Source: Diplosphaera chodatii (Eukaryota > Chlorophyta > Trebouxiophyceae > Prasiolales > Stichococcaceae). Taken from it: a stretch of DNA of 64,000 bases. The translations under genes and the position numbers were made by a program. Below the pieces are notes generated by a model. That model did no database searches. It saw only the letters and a program-made list of their open reading frames with translations, and was not told the DNA's origin. Positions 33,506 to 46,100 of this stretch are shown here, piece by piece (positions within the stretch are counted from its first letter, which is position 1; every line of letters starts with the position of its first letter). The stretch spans positions 3,100,001 through 3,164,000 of the forward strand of contig JAALGY010000033.1 in NCBI GenBank assembly GCA_032358165.1, read 5' to 3'.

Positions 33506-36500
33506 CTATCGCCCCAGGTGCGACACGGAGCCCTGCCGCGAGTGCGACACCGAGTGCGACGCCTCCGACACGCGCTCCAGGTCGGGCACCGCCGCCCTGC
33601 TGAAGCTGCCCTTGCGGCTGCGCAGGCAGGCACACATTTGAGCGGCACAGGACCCTGTTGACCATCTTTACATCGTCAATCGTCCCCTGACAGATCAAAA
33701 TGCGCAGGCAGCCACTTTACTCAGCTGAGATGGCGCCACGGCGTGCTGTGGGCCCCTGCAGAGGCGCTGCTGACAGGCGCGCCTGCCTGCAAACCCGCTG
33801 ACGCATGCAACACTGCAGGGTGGGGAGCGCACGAGTGGCCGCGCAGGAGCTGCGCGACGCCGCCGCGCGGGGGCGTCTGCCCCAGCAGCGCGCCCGCAAT
33901 GCGGTTGGGGGACGCCTCCGCCAGCGTCGGCCGCGCCGCCGCCGCCGCCGAGAACGTGCTCCAAATTTGGTCCATTGTCTGCACATTTCGGCACAGCAGG
34001 CTCCGTCGGGCAGGCTACAGTGGGTTTGCTGCGGTGAGCGCTGCTGGTAGCGTGCACCGGGCGCAACGCGGGCCTGTTCGCAAGTCGCTGCACCAAAGCA
34101 AGCAGCATCCCAGTGGCGGGTGAGCTCCATGCGGGCGGCGGCTGTGCACCTGGAGGATGGCGGCGAAGGACGGCCGGTGGTCCGGGCTGAAGGCCGTGCA
34201 CTGCACCACCAGGTCCGCCAGGCCGCGGATGGCCGCCTGCAGGCAGCACGTCACGTGTTGGCTGGACACGGTGCAAGGGACGGGAAACGGCTGCAGGGAA
34301 GTGGCTGCTCAGTGCTGGCACGGCACGCGGTGCCATAGCCTGGAAGCAAGCGGGCGGGGAGGCGCCGGGCCCCACCTTCTCGTGGGGCAGCATGTCCTCG
34401 GGGATGCGCACCGGCGGCAGCACCAGCTCCTCCGGGTTCAGCAGCACCATGCCCTGCGGCGGCGCCAAACGGGTGTGGGACAGTGCGCACCCACTGCTGA
34501 TGAGCAGTGCGGCACGCATGCTGGTGCGTGCTGCTGTGTGCAGAGGGCCCACATCTGCGATCAGGGCTGCGGCGGCTCACGCAGCCGCACCTGGATCTGG
34601 AAGGCGTGCAGGTCGCCGTGGGGCCGCTGCTTCATCAGCATCTCCCACAGCGTCACACCAAACGCGTACACGTCGATCTTCAGGTGGCGCATGCCCGACT
34701 CGTCCTCCGGCACGCCCTCCTGTGACAGTGTGACAGCGCGTTGGCAGTCGAGCAGCCTCATCTGATAGCTTGGCACCTCCGGTGACACAAGTAACAAGCC
34801 TTCAGCTCATGGCGCCGGTTCCTGTCTGTCAGGGCCGCGGATGCTTGCCACCAGTGGGTGCAGCCTTTGGGCTGACGTGCTCCGGCCCAACAGCAGCGCA
34901 CCAGCAGCTCGTCGTTGAGCATCTCGGGCGAGGCGTAGTGCGCGGTGCCGATGATGTCGACGGTGAGGTTGCGGTTCAGGGTGCGGCGCCCGGTGGCCGT
35001 GGCCACGCTGTCCGCGCCCACAAAGCGCGACATGCCGAAGTCTCCGATCTTGATCGTCTGCAGGAAGTGCATCGCAGGCATCGCACAATGCTTCTCAGCA
35101 CGACTCAGATGCCTCATGTAGCATGCAACAGCAACTCTTTCAAACAGCGCCGCCACAGTAAACTCTCGCCGACTCATGATGGCGGCCCGGCACCAGCACA
35201 GCCTGACGTGTCTGGAGTCATCACGCGATTGACGACCGTGCCCATGGCCGGGCCCGCGCCGCACCTGGTTGACGCCCACAAACAGGTTGCCGGGCTTGAT
35301 GTCGCGGTGCAGGATGGGCGGGGAGCGCGTGTGCAGGTACTGCACCCCGCTCGCGATGGAGCGGATGATGAGCAGCAGCTTGGCGGTGTCCCACCGCTTG
35401 GCCGCCGTGTGGTGCAGCATCACCTCCATTGTGCCGCGCGGGAAGAACTCCTGCGGCCAGCACAGTGTGGCTGGAGTCGGATGGCAGCAAGCTACACCAC
35501 AGCGTCGTCATCGGCGATACTGACGGCCTGCCATGGGCAGCGCCGGCTGCCGAGGTGAGCTGCCAGAATGGTGTACATCCAAACATAACAACAGCGGTAA
35601 GTGCAACCGCAGCCGGGGGTCACAAGTCCTACAGCAACGCAGCTCACCATGACCATATACAGCGCGGCGTCATGCTGGCAGAGTGCACGCAGCTCCACAA
35701 CATTTGTGTGCTGTCCCGCGCACAGGTGCATTTGCACCTGCACATACGGGCCAACAGCAGTCGAGCAGGCAGGGCATGACACTGCAGGCGTGCTAAGTGC
35801 AACGCACTCCAACCCCCCGACAGCAGATGCTGTCGATGAATCCTCCAGGAAGGCCTGCTGACAGCAGGACGACAGGCAGACGCGCCTCGTGCACCGCGTC
35901 TGCGGCCCGAGCAAACTTCTTCACGGCCACCGGCTTGCCGCGCCACCACGCCGCGTACACCTCGCCCTGCGCTCCCGCACCTGCACGCGCGGCGCACCAC
36001 GCTGGTCTGGCAGTGCGATAGCTCATAAGCATTGAAGCCCATGTATTCCCTGAAAGCTGCGGCACTGCAGCAGGGCTTGCAGCGGCCGCACGACTGTCGG
36101 CTGAGTGGACCCTGGGGCAGCCGCATCAGATGCACACTCACCCAGCCGCCGGCCAAAGCGCAGATCCTCCCGGTCGATGATGTCCACCCAGATGGAGTGC
36201 AGCACCGAGTCGACGGTGGGCGAGGGCGCCGTGCCCGGGGTGGACACCACGCCGGGGCTCGCGCCGTCGCCGTTCTGCTGCAGCTGCCCCGCACCGCTGG
36301 GCGTGGAGATGGGCGGCGGGTGCGCCACCTGCGGAGTGGAGCTCGGCGCTTGGAGACACCAGGACATCCACTTCCTGAAACCTCCCTTTTGACCCATGAC
36401 ATTACAACGCTGTCGAATAACCGGCGTTGGATGCTCAACAGCCGTGCCTATGTAAGGCCAGCACTGCAGGATGCCCAATACTCCCAACAGCACACAGCTG

Positions 36501-39500
36501 CTGGAAAAGCAGGGAGCCCCTGGGCTGCTTGCCAGGGCGCGGAGGTGAACAACATACAGCAGGTGCCCCAGCGACCCACCTGCTCCACGACGGGCTTGCC
36601 GGACTGCAGCAGCGCCCACATGTCGGTGATGGAGCGGCTGATGGGGGCCTCCCCGGGGGCCAGGGGGCGTGCCTCCGGCACCGGCGTTGCCCCCAGCGCC
36701 CCGCCCGCAGAGGGGTGCGGCGTCTTCGGCGCCACGTTCTCCTGGTCGGCTGCACCGGCCCCCGCGGCAGCGTTGCGCTGCAGCCCCAGGCACGGCACAT
36801 CAGTGTCCTTGCTTGTGTCTCAGGTGGTGAAATGCTCGGGCTGTGCCCAGCACAGGCGGGACATTCTGAGAGCACAGCACAGGATGGCTGCCCATGTGTA
36901 GCTCATGGTACTGCAGCATCAGCATGCTGAAATCGACACGCAGACACGGCCAGCATGGCTGCCAGCAACCGCACGCAGGCCGCCGACCTCACCGCGGTGA
37001 TCTGCGCCCACACGGAGGAGGCGGTGGTGGCGAGGGGCGCGGGGCTGGCGTCGGGGCTGCCGGGGCGGGGGGCGGCCTCCGCGGCGGCGCGGCTCTGGAT
37101 GCGCGCCCACACCATGCTGGGCGTCTCCAGGTCCGGCCGGCTGAGCGCCTGCCGGATCACGCCCAAGGCTCAGCACGGAGACGCCACGAAGTTGCAAGCA
37201 GAAGTCAGTGCCGGACGCGGACAGCTTGCCATGCTGCTTCCTAAGTGCACACTCTTGCAGAACACGCAGGTAGGACAGGGCTGTGCAGGGCACTGGGACC
37301 TTGCCTGCGGGCTGTCTGGGGCTGCGGCTGGGGCGGGCGGCGGCCGCTGCCGGCCGCGCCCCGGCTTTGCTGCCGACGACGGCAGCTGGGCAATCTCGTC
37401 CAGCTGCCTCGCCTCCGCCGCCGCCGCCTCCGGCGTCTTGTGGCCTGCAACCTCGTTGCGGGCTGATCAGCCATCAAGCAAGGGCTGCTACAGAGCCAAA
37501 CATGAGCCCGGTGTTTGTCCTCACAAAGTGTGCACAGTCACCGCTGCGCAAAATGCCGCAGCCAAGGTGCACGCCTGCATTCAGGACCCCACCATTGGGC
37601 ATGCCCTGGATGTCTGTGAAGGGCGGCGCCATGGACTCGGGGGGCGGCGCCACCGCCCGACGCAGCGCATCCAGGTAGTGCGCCATCTGCATCCGCCGCA
37701 CCCGCTGCAGCCGGTCCACCCGCACCTGCAGCAACAGCACGGCAGCACTCAGCTACCGAGATGCCCAAGGACCACGGCTGCGGGATGCAGGACAGGTGGC
37801 AGTGGCCCCCTCAATAGTCATGGTCAGTGCACGGCCAGTGGTTGGTACTTCGTCAGCGCTCACCTCTGTACGGGGGCTGAGAGGTGTGGCTGGCGCATCG
37901 CCGGTCTGCCCCCGCCAAAACTGCCAGCGGCTGTCTACCTTTGGGCTGCGCTTGGCGCCGTCTGTGCAATAGCAGTGGGCGTGCGTGAGCACTGTTGTGC
38001 CTCCCCGCAGCTAAGGTGTGTGCGATTGGCTTTGCCACCACTGCACTTGCACATGAGGACACACAAGGCCAGCTTTCCTGCGAAGCGGATCACACCTGAG
38101 GAGCGGTTGCGGCCCGGGGCATTGCTGCCACCCATGCGTGTGAACGTCACGCCCAGCGACTGCAGCACACGGGACCGTGTGCCACACCGCGCTGTGCCTG
38201 GAATGTCCATTTTGCTGCCAGACCTGCATGTGACACGGCACGGTGAAAGGTGCTCGATCAGCCCACAGCTGGACCTCCAACAGAGCCGCTTAACTGCACA
38301 GACTGACAGATTTGCACAATCCTGATCGTTCACCTTGCCCTCATCAAAGCCAGGGTAGCAGAGCAAAACTGCGGTGTACATGTCATCGTCTGGTTGTGCA
38401 GTCATCTTGATTGTTATCGAAGGCAGTGAGGGGGGCGCACTCGGTGCGGATCATGCCGCCGGAGCCACCGCCGTCGCGCAGCAGGGATCCGGGCGTCTCA
38501 GGGCCCATGCCCCCCGGCCCCATCAGCATGCTCAGCGCCCGCTCCAGGCCCAGCGACCACACCTGGAACCTGCGCAGCGGGCAGGCATGTGCATTCAGTT
38601 GGTGCTGCAACACAGCCGATGCAAATGTGATCAGTTGGCAGCTGGGCAGGCGTGTGGGGCAGCCAACATGATACCATCAGGTTCCACGAAGATGCTCACT
38701 GGCCACGGTCGGCAAACTGCAGGCGCAGGTCGCGGTCGACCGTCATGGTGATGGTGATCGTCAGTGCAGAGTCATTGCAGACGATCTCGTCCACATAGTA
38801 CAACCGGACGAACTTGTTCCACGACCTGCAAAGATTGGAGAGGTAGGTTGACACACCACCAGTCCCAGTTGCCGCCATCCTGCAATATGCTACAGTTCTG
38901 TCTTGTCATCAACGGGCACGTGACAGGTACGCTCACCAGCGCAGTGTGGAGCCATCAGCTGACAGCTGGAAGAAACACCGCTTGCGCGGGGACGCGTGAC
39001 TGGGCTTGCCCAGCCAGGCACCCCGCAACAGCGGCAGCAGCTCCTCGTGCAGATCTGCACGAACACCGATGGCACCATTACTAGGTGTAACGACCTCAAG
39101 CTTCAAAGACGGCGCAGATGCAGCTCTCAGAGTGTGGATCAGCAGCGACGGCTCGCGCACGGCAGCACATGGTTGGCAACCAAAACATAGGAGCCGCAGG
39201 GAGCAGCAGGGAGACGCACGGGCATTTTGGCGCAACAGGTCGGCATCGTCATCGGTGGCCCCCGCCAGGCCATCCAGCTTCTTGATGCGCCACAGAATGT
39301 AGTGCATGCAGATCCATACCTACAGGTGTGCAGGGTGGCATGTGAGCACTCTGTCCAGTCTACATCGAAGCTTGCAGCACTCAGCTGTTACTATGCCAGC
39401 ATTAAGAACAATGTGCATGCACACCGCGGCACGGCTGAAGATGAGGAGCGGTGCTGACACGATGAGGCTGTCCCAGTAGGAGGCGTTCCATTTCTCCCAG

Positions 39501-42215
39501 CCGTTGGATGTGACCAAAGCAAGTGTGAGCGCCGGCTGCAGAAAGCTGATGGGCATGAGGATGTCCACGAGCGGGTACAGCCTGCAGGGAAGGCTTGCCA
39601 GGTGAGCACCCAACCAGTGTCTACTCAATATTAAAATGCTGTGATGCTTGCAGCTCTAAAGCAGTCTGGTTACAAAAAACGGAATTGATACAGATGGACA
39701 AAGCCATACGTGCGGAAGGTGCGGTGGCGGACAACGGTCCAGGCGCCCCAGCCAATGATGAGGTTTGTGAACAGCCCCGTGAGGTTGATGGCCAGCAGCC
39801 GCTCCGCCTGGGGCATGTTGCTCTGGTGCGCCTTGGCCAGTGCGATGGCCACCGCCGTAAGTGAGATCTGCGGCACGGGGCAAGCAGCATGATGGGCCCC
39901 AGCAGCCTTGCGGGTGCTGCACTGCCAGCACCTTCCATGCCAGAGCCAGATTCTTCCACCGCATACGCAGTCAGGCCTGTGCCAGTTTCAGCTGGACTGC
40001 TAGGCATGCAGGGAACAGATGGGACGGGCCAGACCTCCCACATGACGTCGAACTTGATCAGCGTCACAAACACCGCCTGCGCGGAGTACACGTGCCGCCG
40101 CTCCAGGGCACCCTTGCGGCGGAAGTCCACACCCAGCCTGCTGTGCAGGCGCCACCCAAAGTCCCTCCAGGTCAGCAGAGCCAACACCTGCAGCATGCAC
40201 CCGTGTTTGGTCGTCACCTTGTCTGGGCGAACAAGAGCATCGAGGAAGAGCAACAGGAGCATGTTGGGCACCATTCAACGAGCGTGGCCAGGTGCATGCA
40301 GAAATTTCAAGGAGGAGCGGTAAGGAGAACTCGAGGCTCTCACAATGGTGACGGCGTGCATGATGAGGATGAACCAGCCGACGGCCTGGCCCTTGAAGTT
40401 GAGCGTCTCCTTGCCGACGGAGTTGGACACGATGCGGGCGGCAGAGATGGCCAGCGCCAACAGCATGCTGGCAAACAACTGCGTCGTGTTCTCCAGCAGC
40501 ACAGCGTCCCACACGAGGTATGTCAGGAACACGCCCGTGATCTGCAACCAGTTGCCGACCATGATACTCAGGTAAACTCACAACCCACGTCATCATGCCA
40601 AGCTCACAAGCAGCAGCAGGCAGATATCCTGCAGCGAGTTTGCAATGTGAACGAATGCGCTCACCAACAGCGGGAAGATGAACTGCTGCTGTGTGCCGGT
40701 GACAAGCACGGTGGTGGCGTAGATGACGATGAACACCGCCTCCAGCAGCACCCACACCAACAGCACACGCGCGCACCGCGGCAGGCTTTGCCAGACATCC
40801 CGGAAGCTGACAAATGGATTCTGGTTCTGCACACAGTTGGGGCAGCACTGTCTGTCAGTGGCAGCAGCACTAGCCTGCTGTGATGCACATGAGCAGCAAG
40901 ATCTGGTGTGCACAGCTGAGGTGCAGACTCACTGCAGCTGCACAGCTCCAGCACAGAGCCATGCTGCAGCCAAAACGAACGAAAAGGAATGCGCTTATGG
41001 ACTTTTGTAACTGCGCACCCATTTGAAGACGTGAGGCCCAGCCTTGCCACCAGATGCTGCCTGGTAGGCGGGGCCACCCACATGGGGGATGCGCAGCCCG
41101 AGCGCATTGCCAATCAGCCCCGGCAGGCTGCTGGTCTTGGTCTGGCCTGCGTAAGCATTCTCTGGGTCCACGTCGCCATACGCCGAGCCCCGGCGGCTAG
41201 TGGCTGGGTCCAGATCGCCAGAGCCCTGCATGTCCAGCGTTGCCGTTCGCTCACGCTGATCGTGTCACAAGCCCCAAGACTATGCACGGGGACATGTGGC
41301 ACTCGCGCTACTCTCGCGTTCTCAAGGGCAGCAAGCACACACCAGCCTGCAGAGCCGCATCCTCACCTGCTCGCTGATGTGGCGCACCAGCGACCCGGAG
41401 CGGCCCAGCGCCTGCGGGTCGCTGCGCTGCCGCTGAAGGTCGCTCAGCTCCCTGGCGGCACTGCCGTCACGACTAAGGCTGGAGCCGCGACTGATGCTCC
41501 CATTGAGAGCGGCCGCTGGCAGCGGCTCCGGCTGCTGCGGCGGCTGCGCTCCGCCGTTCACGACCCTCTCGCCGCCTGTCTCAGGGTCCAGCGCCTCCCA
41601 TGTGCTGCGTCTCGAGTTGCGCAGGCCAGCCAGGAATGGAGCGGTGTGGCGGCGCGGCTGATCGTCTGTGCGGGCATGCACAGAGGCTGACGGTGCTGCT
41701 GGCTGCACCATCCTTGCCGGCTGTGCAGCCGCAGCACTGGGCTGATGTGGCACTGCCAGCGAGCTGCTTTCCTCACGCTGCCGCCGCTGAACGTCCCGAT
41801 AAACCTATGGTGCACAGGTACAGGAGTCCCACATGAGCAGGCATGACTTGCCAGGCGTAGCTTCATGTCCTGCAGGGTGTCATGCCTTGCGGCTCACCTG
41901 CTGCGATGCCAGCTCGCGCTGGTGCCAGGACAGCTGCCGCGGCAGCAGTGACTGTGGCGTGCCGGCGCCAGGGCGGCTGTTTGGATGACTGCTGCCATCG
42001 GGGCTGCCGCCGGAGCCGCGTGGGGTGCGGGTGTGCGGGTTGGGCAGCGGCAGGTCCGAGGTGTCGCCCCAGCCTGAGGACGTGCGCCAAGGGCCGGGCC
42101 CAAGCAGGTTGGCTGTGGGCGTGTCGCCGGGCGTGTCTGTAGGCGCTGCAGACGAGCCATTGGACGGCTGGTGCTGTAGGCTCAGGGGTGCAGAGCCCCA
42201 GGCTGGGCTCACCAT
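33506..42215 (-). CDS. Seven-pass membrane - PH - TKL protein kinase, copy B
   Basis: Paralogue of copy A with a long Ser/Pro/Gln-rich N-terminus; about 1,440 aa. Main exons: 42215-41898, 41786-41367, 41225-41019, 40826-40665, 40541-40344, 40187-40035, 39867-39710, 39581-39410, 39319-39220, 39054-38937, 38825-38700, 38569-38441 (end uncertain), 38159-38096, 37961-37864, 37725-37593, 37444-37305, 37148-36993, 36777-36580, 36328-36142, 35980-35874, 35737-35648, 35450-35265, 35057-34902, 34719-34591, 34453-34376, 34236-34150, 33978-33833 and 33617-33506. Membrane segments include LLVWVLLEAVFIVIYATTV and LFTNLIIGWGAWTVV. The PH-like part is RGAWLGKPSH and CFFQLSADGSTLRW. The kinase shows GAGAQGEV, VAVKKF, HRDIKPGN, DFGMSR and SPE, then an Arg/Ser-rich tail. 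The junction near 38.2-38.5 kb is unresolved. ATG 42215 overlaps a possible donor, so the start may lie upstream. Confidence 0.8.
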
Positions 42216-43189
42216 GTGGCGGCAGCGTCACACGAGCCCGGGCGGCAGAGCCTCATCGCAGCTGCAGAGCTGCTGCGTCTGCATGCTCGTTGCTGGCCGC
42301 ACGTCGGGGCGGTATTGCACGGGCGCCTGCCACAGCGTGCCAACTGCAGTGCTGCGGCGCGGAGAGGCCGCAACGCTGTCAACCTGGCTGATTCTCAGCT
42401 GCCAACCGCGCCCCGTGCTGATGTCAGACCGTGAGTGTTGTCACAACCAGCTGCTGAGCGTGACTGTCGTGTCCGGCGGACACAGTGACACCTGCAATGC
42501 CACAGAAGGTCACCATTTTCTGCCAGCTGGATCTGGGCTGTGGACGGCAAGGTGGCCAAGGGGCGCGGTGCTTCAGCTGTATGTTGCAGTGTTTGAGCCT
42601 GCTGCTCGATACTAGCGACTGTACGATCCCAGTCCAGCGTCCGAGGTTTTCCTCGAAGCCGAGTGGTGACATACACATGCAGGGAGCTGCTCTGCAGCGC
42701 TCGCACAGGCAAGGTTCTGCACGCAGGTGGCTGCAACAGTGTGTCAGGGTTGACACAGAGATCGTCGGGATGAGGTCATGCAGGGAGCACACGACCCGGC
42801 TAGTGAGGGTGGGGATGGGCAACGGAGGAGCACGAACCTGATATCCGTGGGTGGCTGCCCTGCGCTTGCGCTCTGTCCAACGGCAGCTGGTGCTGTTCTG
42901 CGATACTCATTTGCTGAGATGGAGGTCTGCCTCGGGTTGCAACATGAGCCAGATTAGCGTCGTCCATGTCGGCATGCCTACCACGATCAGCTGCTGCAGC
43001 GAATCATAGTAGCTGCTCGACCCAAGATTTGCGCGCCAAACGTTGATGTAGGCAGCAGGGGGCGGAAGGGGAGCCAGCAAGCGCACGCAACTGTGCTACA
43101 GCTCTTGAGACTGTCCTGCAGCGCTGCACTGGCATGACGAGGTCGAAGGCGCGGCCGCCGTGACGGCTGAAAAGGCACCCTGCTGCAGC
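42216..43189. other. Intergenic region between divergent genes
   Basis: About 970 bases between the 5' ends of receptor kinase B (-) and BLD10 (+). It could hold an upstream exon of kinase B. No domain or repeat was seen. Confidence 0.35.
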
Positions 43190-46100
43190 ATGGGCGAGCT
43201 GCTGCGGCGCAAGCTGGAGGCTTTGGGCTATGGGGCACACGATGCGATGTTGGTGGACGAGCATTTGGTGGGCAGGCTGGTGTCGGACCTCATACAGGCG
43301 TCGCAGGCGGGCGACAGCCTACGGCGAAAAGCGTCCGACACAGCACTGCAACTGGAGCTGGCCAACGACAAGGCGAGGCCGCATCCGCACTTCAGCCACA
43401 TGAATTTGGTACATGAGAACGTAGATGTACGCGTACAGAAGCATGCACGCCATGCATGCGGAAGTGTTGCGCACGCCTCAAGCGACACATCCGGTTTCCA
43501 CTTTGCGGCAGGTGGAGGTGCTGACTCGCGAGGCGAGGCGGCTCACGACCGAGAACAACCACCTTCACACGAAACTTGTCGCCGCTGCGGACAAGCTGGA
43601 CCGCTTTGAGCGCACCACGCAGCAGGTGCACAGGCGGCTCGAGCAGCGTGTGTCAGAGGCGGTGCAGGAGAAGCAGGCGGCACTGGCGGCCTGCAAAGCG
43701 CTGCAGAAGGAGAAGACCGAACTCCAAGACCAGCTTCCGAACGGTCCACGCCAACTAGGTCTGCATCTGCTTGCTGTCGGCTGGTGCTCTGGCGGTGCTG
43801 CTTTCCCTGTCATGCATCGAGGTGTTCCCTGAACACGGACTTCATGGATCGCTCCACCTGCCTCAATTTGTGTTTCCTCGTGCAGCCTGCAATGGCATCG
43901 AAGGCCACAAGCCCTGCCGCCCAGGGCAGCTGATCTCGCCACTGCAGAATGGCCTGCCGACCTTCGATGCGCTCAACACGCATATGGACAGCAGGTGCTT
44001 GTTCTCCTTGACAGCACAGCAACAATGAACTCGCCGACTGGTTGAAAGCAGGCCGACTGTATGCACGCCGCTTCACAGTGACATTTTGGGCGTGCAGGGT
44101 GGCAGAGCTCGAGAAGGTTGTCTTGGATCGGACAGCAGACATTGACCTCGTGAAGGAGGAGATCAACCATGCTGAGGTGTTGACAGCTAATAAGAGCCTC
44201 AGCATGCAGTCATGCATCTCGGCAGCTTTGCCCACGGACTATAAACTCGGACTGCTGTCAAATACATGATATACTGCCTGCTATCAATGGACAGCAACAC
44301 GACTCTGGTTCTTGTTGGTCCCACCAGGCGGGCATCCACCGGCGCGATGAGGAGATCGCCAGGTTGGCAGCACGCCTGGAGGCGGTCAAGCCGGGCAATG
44401 CCGAAGCACTGGAGCTGCGGGCACGGCAGCAGACCGAGTCCATCGTGCAGCTGCATGACAAGCTGGAGGAGGCAGGGTCACAGCTTGCAGCGCTTGCTGC
44501 CACAGCCGAGCGTGTGTCTGCTGCAGAGGCGGCAACCCAACAGGCAGTCACAGCTCAGCAGGTATGCCTGCAAAGGGCCTTTTGTAGCTTCCATACTGAC
44601 AATGCGGCAGACGTGCATTGTATACCGTTCAGCCACGCAGTAAGCGTTTGCACCTTTCAGACATCCTCCACAATCATTCATGACTGCAGGCAGCTGAGCG
44701 TCGGGCTGCGCAGGCGGTGGCAGACAACGCAGCCATTGCCCAGGAGGTGGAGCACATGCGCTCAGCGCTCGCACGGCTGCAGGAGGAGCACGACAAGGTT
44801 GCTGCTGCAAGCAGAGACCCGCAGTCCTCACAGCACAAGGTGGTAGCTGGCTCTGAGGTGACATCGGTTGTCACACAGCACAGGCCTGGACAGGCGCACC
44901 AAGCTGCTGTCTCCAGCAAGGTATCCGCCATGCCTGCTTCCTGCAACTGCGCTCACCTTCCTTTTCATGCTGCGATGTTGCAGGCCATGCGGAAGCGCAC
45001 CAATGGTGCTGCACCTGCCAAGTCGGGTCGGAACGGCTTCCATCATCATGGTGACACAGCGGCGGCCAAGGACGCTGCGTTGGAGGTGTGCAAGGCTGGA
45101 CGCTGCATAGCCTGTCTTTCGTCGTTTGTGGTCTGCGACCTTGCTTAGCCAACAGCGAGAGAGGCATGGAGTCCATGGCATTGCCTACCTGCAGGGCGCT
45201 GTCAAGCTCCTACAGTCTCAGGCAGAGGAGGTTGCTCACACAAGGGATGCCCTGGCAGAGGAGCGCAATGCGCTGGCAGCAGAACGTGATAGCCTGGCAG
45301 GCCGACTTGAGGCGGCTGCAGCCGAAGCAGCCGCTGTGCAGAAGGAGCTGCGCCAGCAGCTGGACGCCGCCTGGCAGGATGCTGCCAACAAGGCAGCCCA
45401 TGCTGCAGACCTCGAGCTTCTGCTGCAGGTATAGCTTGCAGGCGTAAGTAGGTTGCAGCAACCATGGCGGCTTTGCTTCTCGATTACCCAGGGCCTTTAA
45501 TGTGCAGAGGCAGCATTTGCGGGAAAGGTATTGAGTGCAGCTGTTTACAGCATGTGTTCCGCAATGCAGGGGGCACAGCAAGCACAGTCCGCCAGAGAGG
45601 CGATGCTCCAGGGGGTCCAGCAGCAGCAGGACAGCTCAGCACAGGCCGACCAGCAACAGTCCCCCAGCTGCAAACCCGATGCCACCAAGCTGCAGCAGCA
45701 GGTTGTATGGCTACATCTCGCTGTGCAAGGACCCTTCACTGCTGTCAGCCTGAGTGATCTGCAGCTGACTCGCTTCATCCTGGCGCCTTGTGGCAGGTGG
45801 TTGATACCAGCGCTGAACTTGCGAGAGTCCGCAGCGATCTCAGGCGTGCCCAGGCAGAAGCTGAGTCTCTCAGGTGGTCACAGTGGCATATCGTTCATCC
45901 ATTGCTCCCACTATTCTACCGATGTTCTGCGGAGACTAGGCAGCGCCACTGTAACATCTGGACCACCTCTACAGGAGGGCTGGAGAGCAGGGTGAGGCGG
46001 CAGTGTTCAGGCTGCATGAGGTGCAGCTGCAGCTGGATGATGCACACGGGTCCCTGGAGGCCCTGCAGCGCCAGCAGCGGGTGCAGCTCTATGGGACTCC

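Noticed and set aside
37590..38100. Idea that receptor kinase B is two separate genes (membrane-PH and kinase)
   Set aside because: Exons 38159-38096, 37961-37864, 37725-37593, 37444-37305 and 37148-36993 keep phase from linker to kinase, and copy A shows the same order in one reading frame.
36955..38325. Long open frame on the plus strand (456 codons)
   Set aside because: It lies antisense to the linker exons of receptor kinase B, shows no domain, and its openness comes from the GC-rich, Ala/Pro-coding minus strand.
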